Shown piece by piece: positions 9,492 to 19,161 of a stretch of 64,000 nucleotides of DNA; the first letter of the stretch is position 1, and the number at the start of each line of letters is the position of its first letter. The stretch comes from Bdellovibrio reynosensis (GTDB lineage Bacteria > Bdellovibrionota > Bdellovibrionia > Bdellovibrionales > Bdellovibrionaceae): assembly GCF_022814725.1 (NCBI RefSeq), contig NZ_CP093442.1:558001-622000 (forward strand), given 5' to 3'. The notes beneath the pieces were generated by a model. It searched no databases, was not told where the DNA came from, and worked only from the letters and a program-made list of their open reading frames with translations. Both the position numbers and the translations under genes were made by a program.

Positions 9492-10638
9492 AAAAATTCT
9501 GATTGTAGCTCTTGCTGAAAAATGGACTGGCATCAGTCGCTTGCCTGGGGGGTTGAAGCGCGCGGGATTTGATGTCTATGCCTATGCGCCTAAAAACAGC
9601 TATCTTGCTAAAACAAGTTTTCTAAATGGAAGAATGCTTTATCCGACATTTACTTATGCTCGTTCAAAAGTCGTCTATCTGGGCATAATCCTATCGATCC
9701 TTCGGTTACGTCCTGACTTGGTCGTCCCCGGCGATGAAGATGCTCTTCTAGCGCTACAAGCATTAGCGAAATTCCCATTGATAGGAAAGAAAATCACTTC
9801 TTCTTTACCTGGTTATACAGATCCCTCGGTGCTTTTAAGTAAATCCAAGTTCGTTGCAAAGTGTGCAAAATGGGGCGTACGCGTCCCTAAAAATATCGAA
9901 GTTAAAAATTTGCAGGAAGCTTTAACCGCAGCACCACGTTTAGGGTTTCCTCTGGTGGTCAAGTATGACTTTGGTTATGGCGCTTCGGGCGTGGAAGTGG
10001 TCCATAACGAAGAACAACTTATAAAATCACTGTCATCAACGCAGAAGGTATCGCTTGTCACAAAAATAAAAAGAGTCATCAAAACTCTTCTATTTGTCGT
10101 GCCCAAGGACGATGAAAACGGTCTGTCGTTGCAACAATACATCTCAGGTCAGGTGGGTTTAGCTCCGTTTTGCGCCCAGAATGGTGCTGTTTTTGCCGCA
10201 AATCCGATGCTGAAGCATAAGACCTACCCTGGGGCTACGGGTCCATCTAGTGTTGTTGTGGGCGTTGATAATCAAGAGATTCACCAGGCCATTCTAACTG
10301 TGGCAAAGAATTTAAGTTATACAGGTTTTGGATCTTTGGATTTTATAGTTGAACAAAAAACCGGAGAGGCCTATGTGATTGAACTTAATCCGCGCCCGGT
10401 CCCCACTGTTCATTTTGATTCTGATTTATGCGCCCAGGATTTGTGCGCGTCTTTTTACAAAGGTTTAAATAAACAATTCAAACCACATGATTCAGGCGCA
10501 CCGTTGTATAAATCCTTCACAATCGCACTTTTTCCCAATGAGAAAAGAAGGGATCCGCAGAGCCCTTACCTTACTCAAAGTTATCACGATATTCCTAAAG
10601 ATGATGAAGTCCTGATGGAAGCTCTAGACAGGAACTAG
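9484..10638 (+). CDS. ATP-grasp ligase in polysaccharide locus
   Basis: A 384-residue ATP-grasp enzyme. The central region shows the lysine and glycine-rich loop (VKYDFGYGASGVEVV, around residues 158-172), and the C-terminal part has the Mg-ATP motif (FIVEQKTGEAYVIELNPRP, near 285-305) with Glu and Asn ligands. These enzymes join a carboxylate to an amine or similar nucleophile through an acyl phosphate. In this locus it may attach an amino acid or other carboxylate to a sugar precursor; that role is inferred. AAAGGAAGG precedes the ATG. It overlaps the flippase by eight bases and the convergent deacetylase by 15. Confidence 0.82.
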   Translation: MVKKILIVALAEKWTGISRLPGGLKRAGFDVYAYAPKNSYLAKTSFLNGRMLYPTFTYARSKVVYLGIILSILRLRPDLVVPGDEDALLALQALAKFPLIGKKITSSLPGYTDPSVLLSKSKFVAKCAKWGVRVPKNIEVKNLQEALTAAPRLGFPLVVKYDFGYGASGVEVVHNEEQLIKSLSSTQKVSLVTKIKRVIKTLLFVVPKDDENGLSLQQYISGQVGLAPFCAQNGAVFAANPMLKHKTYPGATGPSSVVVGVDNQEIHQAILTVAKNLSYTGFGSLDFIVEQKTGEAYVIELNPRPVPTVHFDSDLCAQDLCASFYKGLNKQFKPHDSGAPLYKSFTIALFPNEKRRDPQSPYLTQSYHDIPKDDEVLMEALDRN

Positions 10639-11529
10639 AGCTGGTGTGTTCGCGAAACGGTATTCTGCCACTGTGCGAGTTCTGTTTAATCTCAACAGAT
10701 TTTCCATCGTTGTGAATTCGAAATCATTCAATAATTGAACGAACTTTTCACGATTGCTATTTAAACCCACATAATGACGGAAGCGCTTTAAAGGTGGCAG
10801 TTTCACTCGTGGTTGACCTGGGTCGAACTCCCATGGATGGAAGTACATAAGGGCCGGACCTTTTTCGAGATCTTTTCTAAGAGCCGCTTTCGTCAGCGCA
10901 TATGGCAGCATTCTAAAGTATCCGCCTCCGCAGACAGGAATATTTGCTCCTAATAATAGAGGACTCTTTTTTAACGGAAGAACAGTCATTCCATTCACTT
11001 CTGTTTGTATTGTCGGAAAGTCTTGGATCCCATAATCAGGGTGGGAAGTGACGAAAATACTGCTGTCGTATTCTAAGCCACACTCTTTCATGATAGGCAA
11101 AGCCCATGAAGTTTTTTGAGTTACAGAAAAGCTAGGTGCACGAAATCCTTTGATTTTCTTACCCGTCACATTTTCAAGGTGGGTCAGGGCTTTGGTTAAG
11201 TCTTCTTTGAAACTTTCTGGCGTTAACAAGTCGATAGGAGTGTGATTGTACCCATGACAAGCAATTTCATGCCCTTGATCACTGATCCTTCTAACGACTT
11301 CTGGGTAATTATCAGCAATCCAACCTAAGACGAAGAACGTGGCTTTAATATTCTTTTTTGCAAGCTCTTCTAGAATGAAATCCACCCCGATATTCAGGCG
11401 ATTTTCTTGGTTGTGCCATTCGTTTTCATTAATAAGTTCCCGCATATTTCTGACGGTAAACCAGTCTTCAATATCAAAACTAAGCGCGATCGGATTTTTC
11501 GGTTTAGAAGTAAAGTTCAACATATTCAT
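10624..11529 (-). CDS. Polysaccharide deacetylase (NodB fold, DUF3473-type)
   Basis: Metal-dependent carbohydrate esterase-4 fold protein of 301 residues. The metal/catalytic residues are visible: D19-I-E-D22 (SFDIEDWF) and H92-x3-H96 (CHGYNHTPID). The C-terminal part has FHPWEFDPGQPR, the hallmark of the deacetylase subfamily found in exopolysaccharide loci. No signal peptide is seen, so it probably acts at the cytoplasmic face or on lipid-linked intermediates, removing N-acetyl or O-acetyl groups. Its start overlaps the end of the upstream glycosyltransferase gene by 26 bases, so the two are co-transcribed. Confidence 0.9.
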   Translation of the reverse strand: MNMLNFTSKPKNPIALSFDIEDWFTVRNMRELINENEWHNQENRLNIGVDFILEELAKKNIKATFFVLGWIADNYPEVVRRISDQGHEIACHGYNHTPIDLLTPESFKEDLTKALTHLENVTGKKIKGFRAPSFSVTQKTSWALPIMKECGLEYDSSIFVTSHPDYGIQDFPTIQTEVNGMTVLPLKKSPLLLGANIPVCGGGYFRMLPYALTKAALRKDLEKGPALMYFHPWEFDPGQPRVKLPPLKRFRHYVGLNSNREKFVQLLNDFEFTTMENLLRLNRTRTVAEYRFANTPALVPV

Positions 11530-12595
11530 CCACCATCTTTTTGAGAGAATAGTTTTTTAAGACGACATCGCGTGTTTGTCCCATTAAAATATTCAAATCC
11601 GGTTTTTGTTGCGAAAAGTTTTTTAAGAGTTCAAACAGCGCACGTTCATTAGCTAAATTGAAAAGTTCGATCACACCGTGACTTGTTTCTTTGTGAGGAG
11701 CGATATCACTGCAAATGCAAATCTTTTCAAGCGCCATGGCCTCAAGTACCGCTACCGGATGACCTTCTTGCAGTGAAGAGCTTACAAAGAAATCACCTTT
11801 TGCTAATACAGCGCGCGGATCTTCCATGAAACCATAGAAGGTCACTTCAGATTCAAGCCCGTGGTCCGTGACGTACTTTTCAAGGTTTGCTTTTGTCGAA
11901 GGTAATTTGGATGTGCCCGCGTGATGAAATTCAAATGGGATCTGATGTTCTTTTAAAAGACGACATGTGTTCAACAGATAGTCCAAATTTTTTTCATAAG
12001 AAATTCGGCAGACACTGACTAATTTCAGAGGAGAAAAGGTGATAGTTTTAGATTTGTCTGGAGTAAACAAATTCGTATCAACACCGTTTGGAATAACCCT
12101 TAACGCCTTTTTATTAACTGCAGGACAGCCCCCAATGATAGAATCTTTAACGTGTCCAGAAACACAAATAATACATTTGTAAAGGTAGCTCGCAGCCTGA
12201 AAAAAGTAGCGATAGCTTTTACGTGCAAGAAAATGGTGGACTGTATGCTGAGTATGAATGAGTCGAAGATGAGGAAAGCGCACTTTTAATAAAGTCGCAT
12301 ACTCCATGGGGCCGAAATCGTGCGTGTGAATAGTGTCGATCTGATGTTCTTTTACGACACGAATAAGTTCGCGGACTAAATTCCAATCGCGGCCAGATTT
12401 TTTTTTGAAAGTAAAAACAGGAAAGTCTCTGTCGCTGATCGCTTTGCCAATTCCACCCAGGGTTTCAGTTTCGTAAGTAAAAAAGTGCAACTGTGCTTCA
12501 TCACCCGTGTTTAATGCGAGCTGTTCAAGAAGGCGTTCGATGCCTCCTAGATACAAGTATTCGACGAGATGTAACACTTTTTTTGAAGTTTTCAT
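11504..12595 (-). CDS. Glycosyltransferase family 4
   Basis: A 363-residue GT-B glycosyltransferase. The N-terminal domain begins with a GG-I-E-R loop (LYLGGIERLLEQL), typical of GT4 acceptor domains; the C-terminal donor-sugar domain has LVSVCRISYEKN and the E-x7-E motif in LQEGHPVAVLEAM, which binds the nucleotide-sugar. It should add a sugar to the lipid-linked repeat unit at the inner face of the membrane. It is first of a two-gene minus-strand unit with the deacetylase and is divergent from the next glycosyltransferase across 154 bases that must hold both promoters. The donor sugar cannot be read. Confidence 0.88.
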   Translation of the reverse strand: MKTSKKVLHLVEYLYLGGIERLLEQLALNTGDEAQLHFFTYETETLGGIGKAISDRDFPVFTFKKKSGRDWNLVRELIRVVKEHQIDTIHTHDFGPMEYATLLKVRFPHLRLIHTQHTVHHFLARKSYRYFFQAASYLYKCIICVSGHVKDSIIGGCPAVNKKALRVIPNGVDTNLFTPDKSKTITFSPLKLVSVCRISYEKNLDYLLNTCRLLKEHQIPFEFHHAGTSKLPSTKANLEKYVTDHGLESEVTFYGFMEDPRAVLAKGDFFVSSSLQEGHPVAVLEAMALEKICICSDIAPHKETSHGVIELFNLANERALFELLKNFSQQKPDLNILMGQTRDVVLKNYSLKKMVDEYVELYF

Positions 12596-12749
12596 AAGGC
12601 GGCAAACCTACCAAACGAACTGGTTATTTAGAAATAAAAAGCCTGTAATTGTAGTTGTTCTATGGCGTCGTGTTTCGCCAAGGAATGTTTACTTTTCCTG
12701 CAAACCTTTTTGCAAGTGTTTCGGATTTCTACTAAACCTCTCTTTCACA

Positions 12750-13907
12750 ATGAAAAAGCTGGTTTTCGTATCATCCATTCAAGTATTTCCCCCAATGTCG
12801 GGGGGGCAGTTGCGAAGCGCGAATCTTTGTCGTGCGTTGGCGAAGCTTGGTTATGATGTTTCAATCTATTCTTTGACGGGCCGTAAAGAGCAGTACTTAA
12901 ACCAAACTCAAAGTTTTCAGCAAGATGTTGAACCGGGTGTTACTGAGTTTGTGAACATGAATCCCTTGTTTGGATTCGTTCAATTTTTATTTTATCGCTT
13001 GAATCTGCCGCCTCTTTGGGTGACATGGATTTTAAAAGTTTTGATTCCCATGGAATTAAGAAAACTTTTGTCTGATTCAGAACTTGTTGTTCTGGACTTT
13101 CCATTTCTTCATCCGCTGTTCAAAAAAATAAAAGCAGAAAAATGGTTGAACACCCATAACGCTGAATTTGAGCTTTGGAAGTCACCCTTTGTAGCATCTT
13201 GGGTAAAGCGGGTAGAGCTTTCAGCACTAGCTCAAGCAGATAAAGTTCTTTTTTGTAGCGAAAAGGATTTAGAGGTTTTTCTTAATCTAACTCCAGAAAT
13301 AAAAAGCAAAAGCAGCATTGTTAGTAACGGTGTAAACCTAGCTAAATACCAAACGGATCCGGCCTTACGTATTCAAGTTCGCCAACAATGGAATGCTGAA
13401 AATAAAAAAGTATTTTTGTTCACCGGTTCAAGTTATGAACCTAACCGTGAAGCCTTCGCGTTTCTAAAAAGGTTTTGCGCCGAAAATAGAAATGCATTGA
13501 AAGAGTTAAATGTCCTTGTTCTTGTTGCGGGAACAGTTAGCATAGAAAAAATAGAAGAGGATCATTTCAAAGTTCTTGGACGGGTGGAAGATCTAATTCC
13601 TTATTTTGCCGCCAGTGATTTTGGTTTAAATCCAGTCACTGAAGGGTCTGGAATGAATGTGAAGATGATTGAATATATGGCTGCGGGATTACCTTTAGTA
13701 TCCACATCTTTTGGGTGCAGAGGTTTAGATCTTACCCACGGCGAAAGTGTTTTTACATTTGAGCGCCAGAATCTTTTAGAGGCAATTAGAAATGTTACGT
13801 GCTTATCCGTAGAGAGGCGCCAACAACTGACGCTGAACGCGTTCAATCAGAATGAAAATCGAATTGATATGATGAAAGCCTTGCAGATGACAGGATTGAA
13901 ATTATGA
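12750..13907 (+). CDS. Glycosyltransferase family 4
   Basis: I start this gene at the ATG at 12750 (KKLVFVSSIQVFPPMSGG), a normal GT-B N-terminus with the glycine-rich loop. The open frame extends upstream, but that part overlaps the divergent gene and is low complexity. The 385-residue product has the C-terminal domain motif EGSGMNVKMIEYMAAGLP, where the first Glu and a downstream Glu form the usual nucleotide-sugar site. No good Shine-Dalgarno is visible before 12750. The stop overlaps the next start as ATGA, opening a five-gene overlapping chain through 18193. Confidence 0.86.
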   Translation: MKKLVFVSSIQVFPPMSGGQLRSANLCRALAKLGYDVSIYSLTGRKEQYLNQTQSFQQDVEPGVTEFVNMNPLFGFVQFLFYRLNLPPLWVTWILKVLIPMELRKLLSDSELVVLDFPFLHPLFKKIKAEKWLNTHNAEFELWKSPFVASWVKRVELSALAQADKVLFCSEKDLEVFLNLTPEIKSKSSIVSNGVNLAKYQTDPALRIQVRQQWNAENKKVFLFTGSSYEPNREAFAFLKRFCAENRNALKELNVLVLVAGTVSIEKIEEDHFKVLGRVEDLIPYFAASDFGLNPVTEGSGMNVKMIEYMAAGLPLVSTSFGCRGLDLTHGESVFTFERQNLLEAIRNVTCLSVERRQQLTLNAFNQNENRIDMMKALQMTGLKL

Positions 13908-14647
13908 AGCAGTTTTTTGTGAAACATAAAACCACAGTACTTACGACTTTGGCATTCGTGCTAGTAGCTTTGATTTATTCATTGGTAACGCCAAAGGTAT
14001 ACCAGTCGTCCAGTCGCGCGGTTGTCTTTCGTATGAAATTAGAAAGTCCTGATGGCGCAACTGAGGAATCCCGCAACCGGTGGATTTGGGTTCGCGATGG
14101 TCTTAGCATTTCAAGTGCTTTAGTTTCTGATGAAATGCTTAAAAAATTTCTTGAAGAAAATGAACCTGCTAAAGCGGCCGTTCAAGGCTTTAAGTCGCTC
14201 GGTTCGCAAATGAATTTTCTTAGACGTATGGTCAAGATCCAATACACTGGGGGCGATGAAAACAACTATATCATCGAAGTGAAGTCGTCGAATCAAGAAT
14301 TAGCGTTAGACTTGAATAAGTACGTTTTCAATAACCTTCGTTTCTTGGTCATTGAAAAAGATCAAAAAGACTATGAAGCATTGTTAGCAAAGGTGCAGGC
14401 CGAAGCCTCTGGTAATAATGCCGGCGAAAAAGCTTACTTCCAAGATAAACTTGTTAAGTTAAAATTTGAGCACCTGGTAAATCAGGCACAAAAGGAAAAC
14501 CTTTTTCAGACTATTTCCGAACCCGCTGTCAGTGATCGCCCTGTGTGGCCTAAGCCACTAGCATTAGTAGTCGTGGCGCTGCTTGCAGGAGTGGTCTTTG
14601 GGTATCTTTTAGAATTTCTTTTATTTTATTTTAAAAACCAAAGATGA
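13904..14647 (+). CDS. Polysaccharide co-polymerase (Wzz-like chain-length protein, no kinase domain)
   Basis: A 247-residue inner-membrane protein with one transmembrane segment near each end (about residues 10-30 and 217-240) and a long, mostly helical periplasmic domain between. This is the layout of Wnt/Wzz polysaccharide co-polymerases. The Pro-rich stretch before TM2 (PVWPKPLALVV) is the expected signature. No Walker motifs follow TM2, so it lacks the BY-kinase part found in many exopolysaccharide systems. It is linked by four-base overlaps to a glycosyltransferase before it and a Wzy-like polymerase after it, which supports a role in controlling chain length. Confidence 0.8.
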   Translation: MKQFFVKHKTTVLTTLAFVLVALIYSLVTPKVYQSSSRAVVFRMKLESPDGATEESRNRWIWVRDGLSISSALVSDEMLKKFLEENEPAKAAVQGFKSLGSQMNFLRRMVKIQYTGGDENNYIIEVKSSNQELALDLNKYVFNNLRFLVIEKDQKDYEALLAKVQAEASGNNAGEKAYFQDKLVKLKFEHLVNQAQKENLFQTISEPAVSDRPVWPKPLALVVVALLAGVVFGYLLEFLLFYFKNQR

Positions 14648-15888
14648 ATCTGAAAGCCTTAAGCCTGCATAACAGCGCAGTCTTTAAACCTGTATGGGCG
14701 GTGCTCCTATACATGGGGCTTGCTATTACCACTCTTCATCTTGAAGTGCCGTTGTTAGTGTCCATTCGTTTAGAACTACTTTTATTTGTTTCTGCATTAA
14801 GTTTAACGGTTTTACAACAGGTGTTGAATCGCGAAGAGACTTTTTCTTTTACGCACAGTCTAAGCATCCCGGTTTTTTTAATTGGCCTTTATGCGCTATC
14901 CCCCCTTTTCGCATCGGTATTTTCTGGCGGCGAGCTGCTGATTCTTAATGACCCTGAATATAAAACCCTACTTAAAATTTTATTTCTTGGTCCGGCAATT
15001 TATCTGGTTCTTTCTAAGCCGCGGTATCGAAACCTGATTTTGAATTCGCTGGTTCTGTCTTATTCTATTCTGGGGGTTTATTTTCTTTATCGTTATCTTG
15101 TGTTGCATGAAGCAAGGGAATTTGACTTAAGGCCTTTGCTGAATATTCGCCATGGGGACCCTAATTTTCTATGCACTTTCTTTTCAATGACTCTGCCGTT
15201 AGCCTTATTGCAGGCTTGGCAGGCTTTTTCGCGCCACAAGTCAACGCAAGGAGTGATGTTTTTAACGGCGGCATTGTTTCTTGGAGCATGTGCTATAATT
15301 ACTCAATCTAGAATGGGATTGATAGCCTTGTTGCTAGGGCTGGGAGTTTTATTCTGTCGAAGAATTACACATCACCCTAAAGAAAGCCGGTTTAAGCTTC
15401 TTGTTGCACCGTTGGTTTTCGTTTCGTTACTATTTGCTTTCTTAGCCACCGACGTTGCAAAACGCTTCACAGAAATCAAAGACAAATCAAATCTAGATCG
15501 ACTTTTGACCTACGATAACGGGTTAAAGGTTTTTTCGGATCATCCGGTCTTCGGTGCGGGAATGCATCAGGCAAAGAATTTCTTTTACCAAAATACCAAC
15601 TATCCGCACTTTCAGTCTGAAGTCAGACCCTTAGAAATTCATAACACCTATTTAAATGTTTTAGCGGAACTAGGTGTGATAGGTTTCGCAGCTTTTGCTG
15701 GTTTTTTTATTTGGTGTTTCTGGGAAATTTCGAAATGCGCAGGGCCTGTTCGACATTATTTGTTTGCCTCTTACGTTGTGTTTCTTGTTTCAGGTTTTGG
15801 TGTAGGGATGTCCTACAAAGACCTTTTTATTCTGCATTTTTTTGTGCTAGCGGCTGTGGCTAAATCATATAGGGACGTTTTGCGATGA
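14644..15888 (+). CDS. O-antigen polymerase/ligase family (Wzy/WaaL-like)
   Basis: A 414-residue multi-spanning membrane protein with about ten hydrophobic segments. The large periplasmic loop carries the Wzy_C signature: RLLTYDNGLKVFSDHPVFG with GAG after it, and IHNTYLNVLAELGVIGF, where the His-Asn pair is typical. Such proteins polymerise lipid-linked repeat units or ligate chains to an acceptor in the periplasm. Beside a flippase and a co-polymerase, polymerase is the more likely role. Four-base overlaps (ATGA) join it to both neighbours. Confidence 0.87.
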   Translation: MNLKALSLHNSAVFKPVWAVLLYMGLAITTLHLEVPLLVSIRLELLLFVSALSLTVLQQVLNREETFSFTHSLSIPVFLIGLYALSPLFASVFSGGELLILNDPEYKTLLKILFLGPAIYLVLSKPRYRNLILNSLVLSYSILGVYFLYRYLVLHEAREFDLRPLLNIRHGDPNFLCTFFSMTLPLALLQAWQAFSRHKSTQGVMFLTAALFLGACAIITQSRMGLIALLLGLGVLFCRRITHHPKESRFKLLVAPLVFVSLLFAFLATDVAKRFTEIKDKSNLDRLLTYDNGLKVFSDHPVFGAGMHQAKNFFYQNTNYPHFQSEVRPLEIHNTYLNVLAELGVIGFAAFAGFFIWCFWEISKCAGPVRHYLFASYVVFLVSGFGVGMSYKDLFILHFFVLAAVAKSYRDVLR

Positions 15889-17036
15889 TACTTATAGAGT
15901 TTTTGTTTTGGATGTTATTTGCAGCGATTTGCCTTCATTACGCTGGATTTGGATTGATAGTTCTAGGTCTGGCAAGACTTTTTCCTAAAAAGCATAAGAC
16001 CGCTGAAATCTATCCTTCTGTTTCGTTCATTATTGCCGCCTATAACGAAGAAAAAATCATTCGCGAAAAAATTCGCAACGATTTAAAGTTAGACTATCCC
16101 AAGGATAAACTAGAAATCATTGTTGTCTCTGATGGATCTTCTGACAGCACACCGCTTGTTGTAAAAGAATTCGCTGAACAGGGTGTAATTGGACTTTATG
16201 AAGCTCCTCGCAAAGGCAAAACCGCCGCGTTAAACCGTGCTGTGGCTTTAGCTCAAGGCGAGGTTCTAATATTTTCAGATGCCAATTCAATGTTTCGCCC
16301 GGACGCCATTAAAAAATTAGTTCGACATTTTGCTGACGAATCCGTTGGCGGGGTGTGTGGACGTAAAAGTGTTTTAACCCATGGGGACCGTAAAGCTTCG
16401 TTGGGGGACAATTTATATTGGCACTATGAATCGGCTTTAAAGCAGGCAGAATCGCACTTAGGTTCCATTCCGACAGCGGATGGCGAAATCTTTGCGCTTA
16501 AAAGAAGTCTTTACCAAACTGTCCCGACTGAATTTATCAACGATGACCTTGTGATTACTTTTAATATTATCGAACAGGGTAAAAGAGTTATTTACGATAA
16601 AGAAGCCATCACAGAGGAACAAGCTTCGATCACTTTGAAAGATGACTTTAATGTGAAGTCGCGCATGGTTTATGGTGGGATCCAAGTGATCATGGCGTAC
16701 AAAAAACTTTTATCGCCTTTTGCCAGTTGGTTTGGATTTCAGTTTTTCATTCACAAGACGTTGCGCTATTTTATGTGGTTGTTGTTAGCAAGTATTTATT
16801 CCTTCAGTGCGATGTTGACCCCGGCGCATTGGTTTTATGAGATTTTCTTTTTGCTTCAGACCGCGTTTTATTTTATGGCCCTTATAGGTTATGTCCTGGA
16901 TAAAAACGGAAAAAAAGCGGGACCTTTTTATCTGCCTTATTACTATTGCAATGTAAACTTCGCAGCGGCCAAAGGTTTTTTATTTTTCTTAAAACAAAGA
17001 TCCACGGTGGACATCTGGAAAAAGGCGCAACGGTGA
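15885..17036 (+). CDS. Membrane glycosyltransferase family 2
   Basis: A 383-residue processive-type GT2. It has an N-terminal membrane segment, a GT-A domain with IIAAYNEE, VVSDGSSD, GKTAALNRAV and FSDANS (the DxD-equivalent), an acceptor-side INDDLVI motif, and three or so C-terminal transmembrane helices. The usual QxxRW of processive synthases is replaced by KSRMVYGG, so processivity is uncertain. It may transfer a sugar to a lipid carrier or extend the glycan while embedded in the membrane. It is coupled to the next gene by a GTGA overlap. Confidence 0.87.
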   Translation: MILIEFLFWMLFAAICLHYAGFGLIVLGLARLFPKKHKTAEIYPSVSFIIAAYNEEKIIREKIRNDLKLDYPKDKLEIIVVSDGSSDSTPLVVKEFAEQGVIGLYEAPRKGKTAALNRAVALAQGEVLIFSDANSMFRPDAIKKLVRHFADESVGGVCGRKSVLTHGDRKASLGDNLYWHYESALKQAESHLGSIPTADGEIFALKRSLYQTVPTEFINDDLVITFNIIEQGKRVIYDKEAITEEQASITLKDDFNVKSRMVYGGIQVIMAYKKLLSPFASWFGFQFFIHKTLRYFMWLLLASIYSFSAMLTPAHWFYEIFFLLQTAFYFMALIGYVLDKNGKKAGPFYLPYYYCNVNFAAAKGFLFFLKQRSTVDIWKKAQR

Positions 17037-18193
17037 ACTTGAAAAACGATCTTTTAACAGGGCAGGACCTTATTGTTTTTGGCGAGGACTTCGCCCGCCA
17101 TCCACATTCTTTAGAACATCTTTTACGTCCTTTATTTGGCATAAATAAAATTATCTGGGTTGAAACCATCGGACTGCGCTCGCCAAGATTTTCGGTTTAT
17201 GATCTTAAGCGTATTTATGGAAAGTTAAAAGGATGGTTTGGGCCTAAAAAACCCAGCGAAGTCCGCCTTGTGCCTCAGGATTTTTGGATCGTTGCACCAT
17301 TAATGATTCCGTTTAATCAGTGGAAGTTAATTAGAAGTTTTAATACTTGGAGTGTGAAAAGAGCCGTTAATAAAGTTTTGCGCGAACAAGGTTTTAAAAA
17401 TCCCATCACAGTGACTTCGGTCCCGAACGCATGTGATTATGTCGGGGAGTTTGCGGAAAAGTTAAAGATTTATGTGTGTGTCGATGAGTTTTCATTATGG
17501 CCGGGTCTAGATTATAAAATGGTGCAAACAATGGAAGCTAAATTGCTTTCGAAAGCCGATGTCGTGTTTGCCACATCAGAGTCGTTGAAAAATAATAAAT
17601 CGAACGGTAAAAAAGAAACCATTCTTCTTACCCACGGTGTTGATTTTGAACACTTCAACATCGGTTCAAAGGCGTTTTCAGAGAATTTAAACATCTGCTA
17701 CTTTGGACTTTTAGATGAAAGAAGTGATCAAAGCATTATCCAGACTATTGCCACCCAGTCACCTGCGGTGAAAATACACATTATTGGTAATGTCGTGTGT
17801 GACGTAGAAAAACTTCGTGCATTTAAAAATATCATTTTCCATGGTCCCGTGGGCTACAGGGCACTTCCTGATGCGATCAAAGAGATGGATGTGTTCATCT
17901 TGCCTTATGTAAGAAGTGAACTGACAGAAAATTTAAACCCGTTAAAATTAAAAGAATATCTATCCACGGGAAGGCCTACGATTGCGACACCTCTGCCAGA
18001 GGTTGTGAAGTTCAGCGAGCATTTGATTTTAGCCCATGACGGAAAAGAATTCGTCTCAGCCATTAAAAATCTTAGAAAATTCGATAGCGCAAAAAGTGCT
18101 CACACCATTGAGATGTTGAAGAGCAACGAAACCTGGCAGGCTAAGGCCCGCATTTTTTCTAGACATACGTCACTGCACTTGGGTGTGAACTAG
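17033..18193 (+). CDS. Glycosyltransferase (GT-B, TuaH-like)
   Basis: I chose GTG at 17033, which overlaps the previous stop as GTGA; the frame is open 29 codons further up but only inside the preceding gene. The 386-residue protein resembles GT-B enzymes of the teichuronic-acid TuaH type: DEFSLWPGLDYK, a central TSESLK segment and THGVDFEHF before the C-terminal domain, then NPLKLKEYLSTGRPTIATPLPEV with the nucleotide-sugar glutamate. It is last in the overlapping chain. No strong terminator follows before the solute-binding gene 74 bases on. Confidence 0.83.
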   Translation: MNLKNDLLTGQDLIVFGEDFARHPHSLEHLLRPLFGINKIIWVETIGLRSPRFSVYDLKRIYGKLKGWFGPKKPSEVRLVPQDFWIVAPLMIPFNQWKLIRSFNTWSVKRAVNKVLREQGFKNPITVTSVPNACDYVGEFAEKLKIYVCVDEFSLWPGLDYKMVQTMEAKLLSKADVVFATSESLKNNKSNGKKETILLTHGVDFEHFNIGSKAFSENLNICYFGLLDERSDQSIIQTIATQSPAVKIHIIGNVVCDVEKLRAFKNIIFHGPVGYRALPDAIKEMDVFILPYVRSELTENLNPLKLKEYLSTGRPTIATPLPEVVKFSEHLILAHDGKEFVSAIKNLRKFDSAKSAHTIEMLKSNETWQAKARIFSRHTSLHLGVN

Positions 18194-18267
18194 CAGAAGA
18201 TTGCGAAAAATAAGGGAGTCTAAGAAAACAAGAGGTAAGCTTAAAGTGCGTAAGCAAGAGGCTGGGC

Positions 18268-19161
18268 ATGAAAGCAAGATACCTCCTTTTTTTCGCAGTC
18301 CTTTTATTGAGCTTAACCGGAGTGCAAAGTAAAAACTCTTCGGAAGACTCTAGTAAGAAATCTATCCCTTGGGGAGTTACAGACTGGCCGCCCTATTATA
18401 TCCTTGAGGGAGGTAACGGCGGTGAAGGTAAAATAGACCTTCTCAAAAAAATCCTGGAAAAAAATATCTCTGAATATAAATTTATCGATGTGCAATCAGA
18501 CATCCCTAAAACGATCGAACTTTGGAAGCAAAATCGCAACATCTGTGCCGGGTCCGTTTTAAAAACTCCCGAGCGTGAAAAGTGGGCCTATTTCACGGCC
18601 CTTTCGTTTATTGCGCCCCATGAATATCTAGCGGTGGTTGCTAAAAAAGATATTCTGCCTAAAGGCGATGTGATGTCGTTTAAAGAGCTAACGACACGTA
18701 AGGATCTGAAAGGTGTTGTTATTCATGATCGTTCCTATGGTCCCGTTATTGATGATTTAATCAAGAAGGCAGAGTCGAACTTAACCGCATTGAACCCTTC
18801 CGAAGGCTATATGCCACTGCTAAAAATGGTTCAAAGGGGACGTTTTGATTATACTATAGAATATGAATCTGTGGTTAAAGCGTACAATGAACGAATCAAA
18901 CCAGAAAAGCCTGTGCATTCAAAATTATTGAAAGAGACTTCTCCGTCTGCCGTCATTTGGGTGGCTTGTACAAAAAATGCCTGGGGTCGGAACGTGATAA
19001 GTCGAATCGATGAAGTCTTAAAGAAAAATGCGGGAAAGTCTGATTACCATGCGGCTGTTGAATCTTGGTCTAATCCTGAAGCATTAAAAAAACATCAGAA
19101 GGCTCTGGACGAATTTTACGAACGCAGAGCCCATTCATGGTCAACGATTAACGTCGAATAG
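18268..19161 (+). CDS. Periplasmic solute-binding protein, family 3-like
   Basis: A 297-residue exported protein with a signal peptide (KARYLLFFAVLLLSLTGVQS). The mature part has the family-3 binding-protein start, WGVTDWPPYYILEGG, and two-lobe features (SVLKTPEREKWAYF). Classical members bind amino acids for ABC import, but no cognate permease is adjacent; the neighbouring Opp genes are on the other strand. It may instead act as a sensor or belong to the orphan family-3 proteins common in proteobacteria. It converges on oppC with a 14-base overlap. Confidence 0.75.
   Translation: MKARYLLFFAVLLLSLTGVQSKNSSEDSSKKSIPWGVTDWPPYYILEGGNGGEGKIDLLKKILEKNISEYKFIDVQSDIPKTIELWKQNRNICAGSVLKTPEREKWAYFTALSFIAPHEYLAVVAKKDILPKGDVMSFKELTTRKDLKGVVIHDRSYGPVIDDLIKKAESNLTALNPSEGYMPLLKMVQRGRFDYTIEYESVVKAYNERIKPEKPVHSKLLKETSPSAVIWVACTKNAWGRNVISRIDEVLKKNAGKSDYHAAVESWSNPEALKKHQKALDEFYERRAHSWSTINVE

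Noticed and set aside
12507-12749. Open frame upstream of the glycosyltransferase at 12750
   Set aside because: It overlaps the divergent gene and the normal GT-B N-terminus starts at 12750.
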